Shown piece by piece: positions 61,119-64,000 of a stretch of 64,000 nt of DNA. Numbering within the stretch: the stretch's first letter is position 1; every line of letters starts with the position of its first letter. The position numbers and the translations under genes were made by a program. The DNA is from Synechococcus sp. AG-683-C23 (GTDB lineage Bacteria; Cyanobacteriota; Cyanobacteriia; PCC-6307; Cyanobiaceae): contig QCVD01000001.1 of NCBI GenBank assembly GCA_003208835.1, positions 62,001-126,000 of the forward strand, given 5' to 3'. The notes under the pieces were generated by a model. That model was not told the origin of the DNA. It made no database searches and saw only the letters and a list, made by a program, of their open reading frames with translations.

Positions 61119-63935
61119 GTGATGACGGCTCACCTGGCATCGCCTATCAACCTTGACGCCCTGCTGCCAACGGACGTCAAGACGCGCAGGTTGTCCACAG
61201 GGGAAACGTTGCTGGCCCCAGGTGAGCTCCCAACAAAAATTTGGCTGATACGCCACGGAACGGTGCGCAGTTTGGCCGGGATGCTGCCGCGGAACAACTG
61301 GCGCACTGTTGAACGCCACGGCAGTGGAGAACTCGTTGGCTGGCTCGGTTGGCTCCATGGCCGTCCGATCGAGCATCTCCGCGCTGCAGAACCTTGCGAG
61401 CTGATCGAGTTGACCTTGGATCAGGTTGACAACCTCTTGCGAACAGAACTTGCACTTCGTGAATGGTGCGCCCAGCAGACCCCAATTATTGAGCTGCTCC
61501 ATCTGCTTTTGCAGCTCTCCCATGGCAACCCAGCCCGAGGCCATCAACTGGATGACTGGCGTGATCTGCAGCACAAAATCGGTCACGCTATCGACCAAGA
61601 TCCTGAGCCTCGTCCAGGCGGGCAATGGCACTGGATCGATGGTGAAGTGTGGCCTCAACCAGCTTCAGCCAGTCACCACCAACAACGGCTGATCTGGCTT
61701 CCAGACCCCGATGATGCCGCCATCCAGGAAAGCCTCAAGACGTTAGGGCCCACAACGCGGCAAAACGCCAACCAACAGGAGCTGAGTCTCAACCGCGCCA
61801 GCGGTCCACGCGACATCCCTCTAGCCATTTGCAAAAGCTTGGCGGAGTTCCATGGTGTTCCCATCAATCGCGACAACCTGCTGGATGAGATCGACGCCTT
61901 ACTTCAGCGTCAGGCTCGACTGAACCTGATCAACATCGGCCAGCTTCTCAGCAGCCTCGATCTCTCGGTGTCGAAGGTGGAGTTGCCAATGCGGCAGCTC
62001 ACTCGCGTACCTTGCCCCGCAGTGTTCAGCCATCAGGGAAACATCACCCTGCTGGAGGGGATAGACGACAACGGCCAACTGCGACTGCTGGACCCCGAAC
62101 TTGGGGCCCTGAGAGTGAATCCGGCCGCTATCGCTCCAGAAGCAGGTGAACGGATGCCGATCCTGCTGCTGCGCCGGCGTCCAGACAGCAAGGAACAACG
62201 CTTCAGCTGGAGCTGGTACGGCCCTTTTCTGCGGCCTCATCGCCGTGAACTGATCGAGGTTCTGGTGACCTCTGGCGTGGTCAATGTGCTGGCCCTGGTC
62301 ACACCACTTGGGATCATGCGGTTGATCAACGCCCGCACCGGTGGCAGTGACTCCCTGGATGCAGTGGTCAGCATTGGTGTAATTCTCATCGGCGCCAGTG
62401 TCGTAACGGCCATCGCGTCCGCCCTGCGCAGCTTGATCTTCACGGGCATCGCTAATCGGGTGGACATGGACACCCGCGAGACCATCCTGGATCGGCTTGT
62501 GCGTCTGCCCCAGGGCTTTTTTGACGTCAGACCCGTGGGCCGGATCACTTACTACTTCAACCAGCTCGACCGATTACGCGATTTCCTGATCGGAAGGGCA
62601 TTGACCACCCTGGTGGATTTCAGCTTCAGCCTGATGTATCTAGCGGTGCTGTTCAGCCTCAATCCACTGCTCACCCTGGTCACGCTCAGCACCCTGCCCC
62701 TATTTGTGGTGTTGGCTCTCATCGCCAACCCGATCGTGGAAAACCAGATCGACAAGGTGGTGCAGGAAGGCGTCCGCACCAACAGCTATCTCACGGAAGC
62801 CATCACTGGCATTCAGACCATTAAGTCCCAGAACGCAGAGCTCAAAACCCGTTGGGATTTTCAGGATCGCTACAGCCGCTTCATCGGCGAAGACTTCAAG
62901 CTGAAGGTCAGCGGTGAAACCGTTGGCGCCCTAGCCAAATTCCTCGGAGATCTCACCGGCATCGCCACCATGGTGGTGGGGATTTGGTTGGTGTCTCGAA
63001 ACGAGCTCTCGATCGGAGCGCTATTTGCCTTTCGGATCATCAGCGATCGCGTCACAGGTCCGTTGGTGCAATTGGTGCAGACCTGGCAGCAGTTCAAGAT
63101 CCAGTCCCGCAACCTCACCCTGGCGGCTGATGTGGTCGATCGACCCACCGAACAATCAGAACGCGACGCCGCCAACATCCCGATGCCGCCCCTCCAGGGC
63201 AAGGTGTCGATCGAAAACGTCGACTTCCGCTACCAGGAGGGCGGCCAAACCATCCTTCACAACGTGTCTCTTGAGGTTCCCGTGGGAACCTTTGTTGGCC
63301 TAGTCGGTGGGTCGGGATCGGGCAAATCGACGCTGTTGAAATTGTTGCCGCGCTTCTACGCTGCCGAATCAGGACGCATCAAGATCGATGGCCTCGACAT
63401 CAGCAAAGTAGAGCTCTATTCACTACGCCGTCAGATCGGTGTGGTGCCACAGGATTCGCTGCTCTTCGACGGCACAATCAAAGAGAACCTGCTGATGGTG
63501 AAACCAGATGCCACCAGTGAGGAGTTGATTCGAGCGGCCCAGATCGCCTGTGCCCACGATTTCATTATGGAGATGCCGCAGGGGTACAACTCACCGGTGG
63601 GAGAACGGGGGGCCGGGCTGTCTGGTGGTCAACGCCAACGAATGGCCCTGGCCCGGGCAGTGCTGCAGAACCCCAGGATGCTGATCCTCGATGAAGCCAC
63701 CAGTGCCCTCGATGCCACCACCGAACGGCAGGTGTGCCTCAACCTCTTCGAAGCCTTCCGCGGCCGTACTGTTTTTTTTATCACCCACCGACTTACGACG
63801 GTGCGACCTGCCGATCTAATCGTGCTGATGGACCAAGGCGTGGTCATGGAAACAGGTGATCACAACGATTTGATCGAGCGTCAGGGCTGGTATTACGCCT
63901 TGGTACAGAGCCAAGCTCAGGAGGGATTGAACTGA
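61119..63935 (+). CDS. Type I secretion ABC transporter with N-terminal cyclic-nucleotide-type and C39-like domains
   Basis: The 938-residue protein has a cupin/cNMP-binding-like region (about 15-125: GETLLAPGELPTKIWLIRHG, RHGSGELVGWLGWL), a degenerate peptidase-C39-like region (about 220-350: NLLDEIDALLQRQARLNLIN, PCPAVFSHQGNITLLEGIDD, without the catalytic Cys), a six-segment membrane domain and an ATPase with GLVGGSGSGKSTLLKLL, LSGGQRQRMALARAV and LILDEATSALDA. This is the layout of large cyanobacterial TISS transporters that export RTX or giant surface proteins. GTG at 61119 and ATG at 61122 are both possible starts. The HlyD-like gene overlaps its stop (TGATG). Confidence 0.9.
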   Translation: MMTAHLASPINLDALLPTDVKTRRLSTGETLLAPGELPTKIWLIRHGTVRSLAGMLPRNNWRTVERHGSGELVGWLGWLHGRPIEHLRAAEPCELIELTLDQVDNLLRTELALREWCAQQTPIIELLHLLLQLSHGNPARGHQLDDWRDLQHKIGHAIDQDPEPRPGGQWHWIDGEVWPQPASASHHQQRLIWLPDPDDAAIQESLKTLGPTTRQNANQQELSLNRASGPRDIPLAICKSLAEFHGVPINRDNLLDEIDALLQRQARLNLINIGQLLSSLDLSVSKVELPMRQLTRVPCPAVFSHQGNITLLEGIDDNGQLRLLDPELGALRVNPAAIAPEAGERMPILLLRRRPDSKEQRFSWSWYGPFLRPHRRELIEVLVTSGVVNVLALVTPLGIMRLINARTGGSDSLDAVVSIGVILIGASVVTAIASALRSLIFTGIANRVDMDTRETILDRLVRLPQGFFDVRPVGRITYYFNQLDRLRDFLIGRALTTLVDFSFSLMYLAVLFSLNPLLTLVTLSTLPLFVVLALIANPIVENQIDKVVQEGVRTNSYLTEAITGIQTIKSQNAELKTRWDFQDRYSRFIGEDFKLKVSGETVGALAKFLGDLTGIATMVVGIWLVSRNELSIGALFAFRIISDRVTGPLVQLVQTWQQFKIQSRNLTLAADVVDRPTEQSERDAANIPMPPLQGKVSIENVDFRYQEGGQTILHNVSLEVPVGTFVGLVGGSGSGKSTLLKLLPRFYAAESGRIKIDGLDISKVELYSLRRQIGVVPQDSLLFDGTIKENLLMVKPDATSEELIRAAQIACAHDFIMEMPQGYNSPVGERGAGLSGGQRQRMALARAVLQNPRMLILDEATSALDATTERQVCLNLFEAFRGRTVFFITHRLTTVRPADLIVLMDQGVVMETGDHNDLIERQGWYYALVQSQAQEGLN

Positions 63936-64000
63936 TGCCCCCCATCGACGAAACTGCATGGAGTTTCAACCAACCTGTACTACTGAAAAAAAGCCGGCGC
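63935..64000 (+). CDS. HlyD-family membrane fusion protein (partial, runs off window)
   Basis: The ATG at 63935 overlaps the transporter stop (TGATG) and the frame reads MPPIDETAWSFNQPVLLKKS RR to the edge. Only 22 residues are visible, so the call rests on context: the gene after a TISS ABC transporter is normally the periplasmic adaptor, and 'p.l..s..wS..i...iv' starts are common there. Confidence 0.5.
   Translation, partial: MPPIDETAWSFNQPVLLKKSRR

Noticed and set aside
61008-61658. N-terminal extension of the ORF 60375-61658
   Set aside because: It is antisense to the secretion transporter gene; the ATG at 61007 gives a natural protein.

Overview
The window looks like a large cell-surface glycan locus (lipopolysaccharide, capsule or S-layer glycan) from a marine picocyanobacterium, most likely Synechococcus. 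This is inferred from gene content and style: GC-rich compact core-like genes at both ends, a long AT-rich glycan island between them, a picocyanobacterial-looking tyrosine recombinase, Wza/Wzz export genes and a type I secretion ABC transporter. No rRNA, tRNA or CRISPR array was seen, so the assignment cannot be confirmed from this window alone.

Layout. (1) 1-2044, minus: a membrane nucleotide-sugar dehydratase (FlaA1/PglF-like, cut by the window edge) and a WecA-like lipid-P sugar-1-P transferase, i.e. glycan initiation. (2) 2.0-15 kb, AT-rich: a methyltransferase and a 2OG-Fe(II) oxygenase on plus; then minus-strand GT4, SDR, Gfo/Idh/MocA and radical SAM genes and a five-gene operon with NeuB-like and NeuA-like enzymes, a D-2-hydroxyacid dehydrogenase, a GT2 and an unknown protein. 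Decayed fragments and gene-free stretches lie between them. (3) 15.1-18.9 kb: a graveyard with a broken UPF0104-type membrane protein, TPR genes, small ORFs and a stem-loop-rich non-coding stretch. (4) 19.0-29.9 kb, plus: one compact operon (epimerase, UDP-sugar dehydrogenase, AsnB, NeuB, GT2-NeuA-like fusion, SpsF, methyltransferase, HisH, HisF, WbpG) that reads as a nonulosonate/amidated-sugar cassette. (5) 30.07-32.4 kb: a second copy of a 243-bp TPR 5' segment, degenerate tandem repeats and an integrase that abuts a truncated HAD gene. (6) 32.4-33.8 kb, minus: broken HAD phosphatase and UbiA-type DPPR synthase. (7) 34.7-45.5 kb, AT-rich, minus: DUF268, GT4, Wzy-like polymerase, GT2s, AsnB, unknown carbohydrate proteins, and stumps of a second wbpG and a third neuB. 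(8) 45.5-49.5 kb, minus: PglK-like ABC flippase whose gene is mosaic in composition, then fcl and gmd (GDP-L-fucose). (9) 49.65-58 kb, plus: GalE, MazEF-like toxin-antitoxin, a PIN fragment, Wza, Wzz, a putative outer-membrane beta-barrel protein and a GT4. (10) 58.2-61.0 kb, minus: a three-gene RgpF-like operon. (11) 61.1-64 kb, plus: type I secretion ABC transporter and the start of its HlyD-like partner.

How the parts fit. WecA/FlaA1-like enzymes start a glycan on a lipid carrier. Epimerases, dehydrogenases, Gmd/Fcl and three NeuB-type synthases supply unusual sugars; AsnB and HisH-HisF-WbpG amidate them. GT2/GT4 enzymes assemble the unit, a PglK-like ABC protein (no MATE-type Wzx is visible) would flip it, and Wzy, Wzz and Wza would polymerise, size and export it. 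The many fragments, the repeated TPR segment flanking the 14-kb cassette, the integrase and the composition break inside the flippase gene all point to repeated module exchange.
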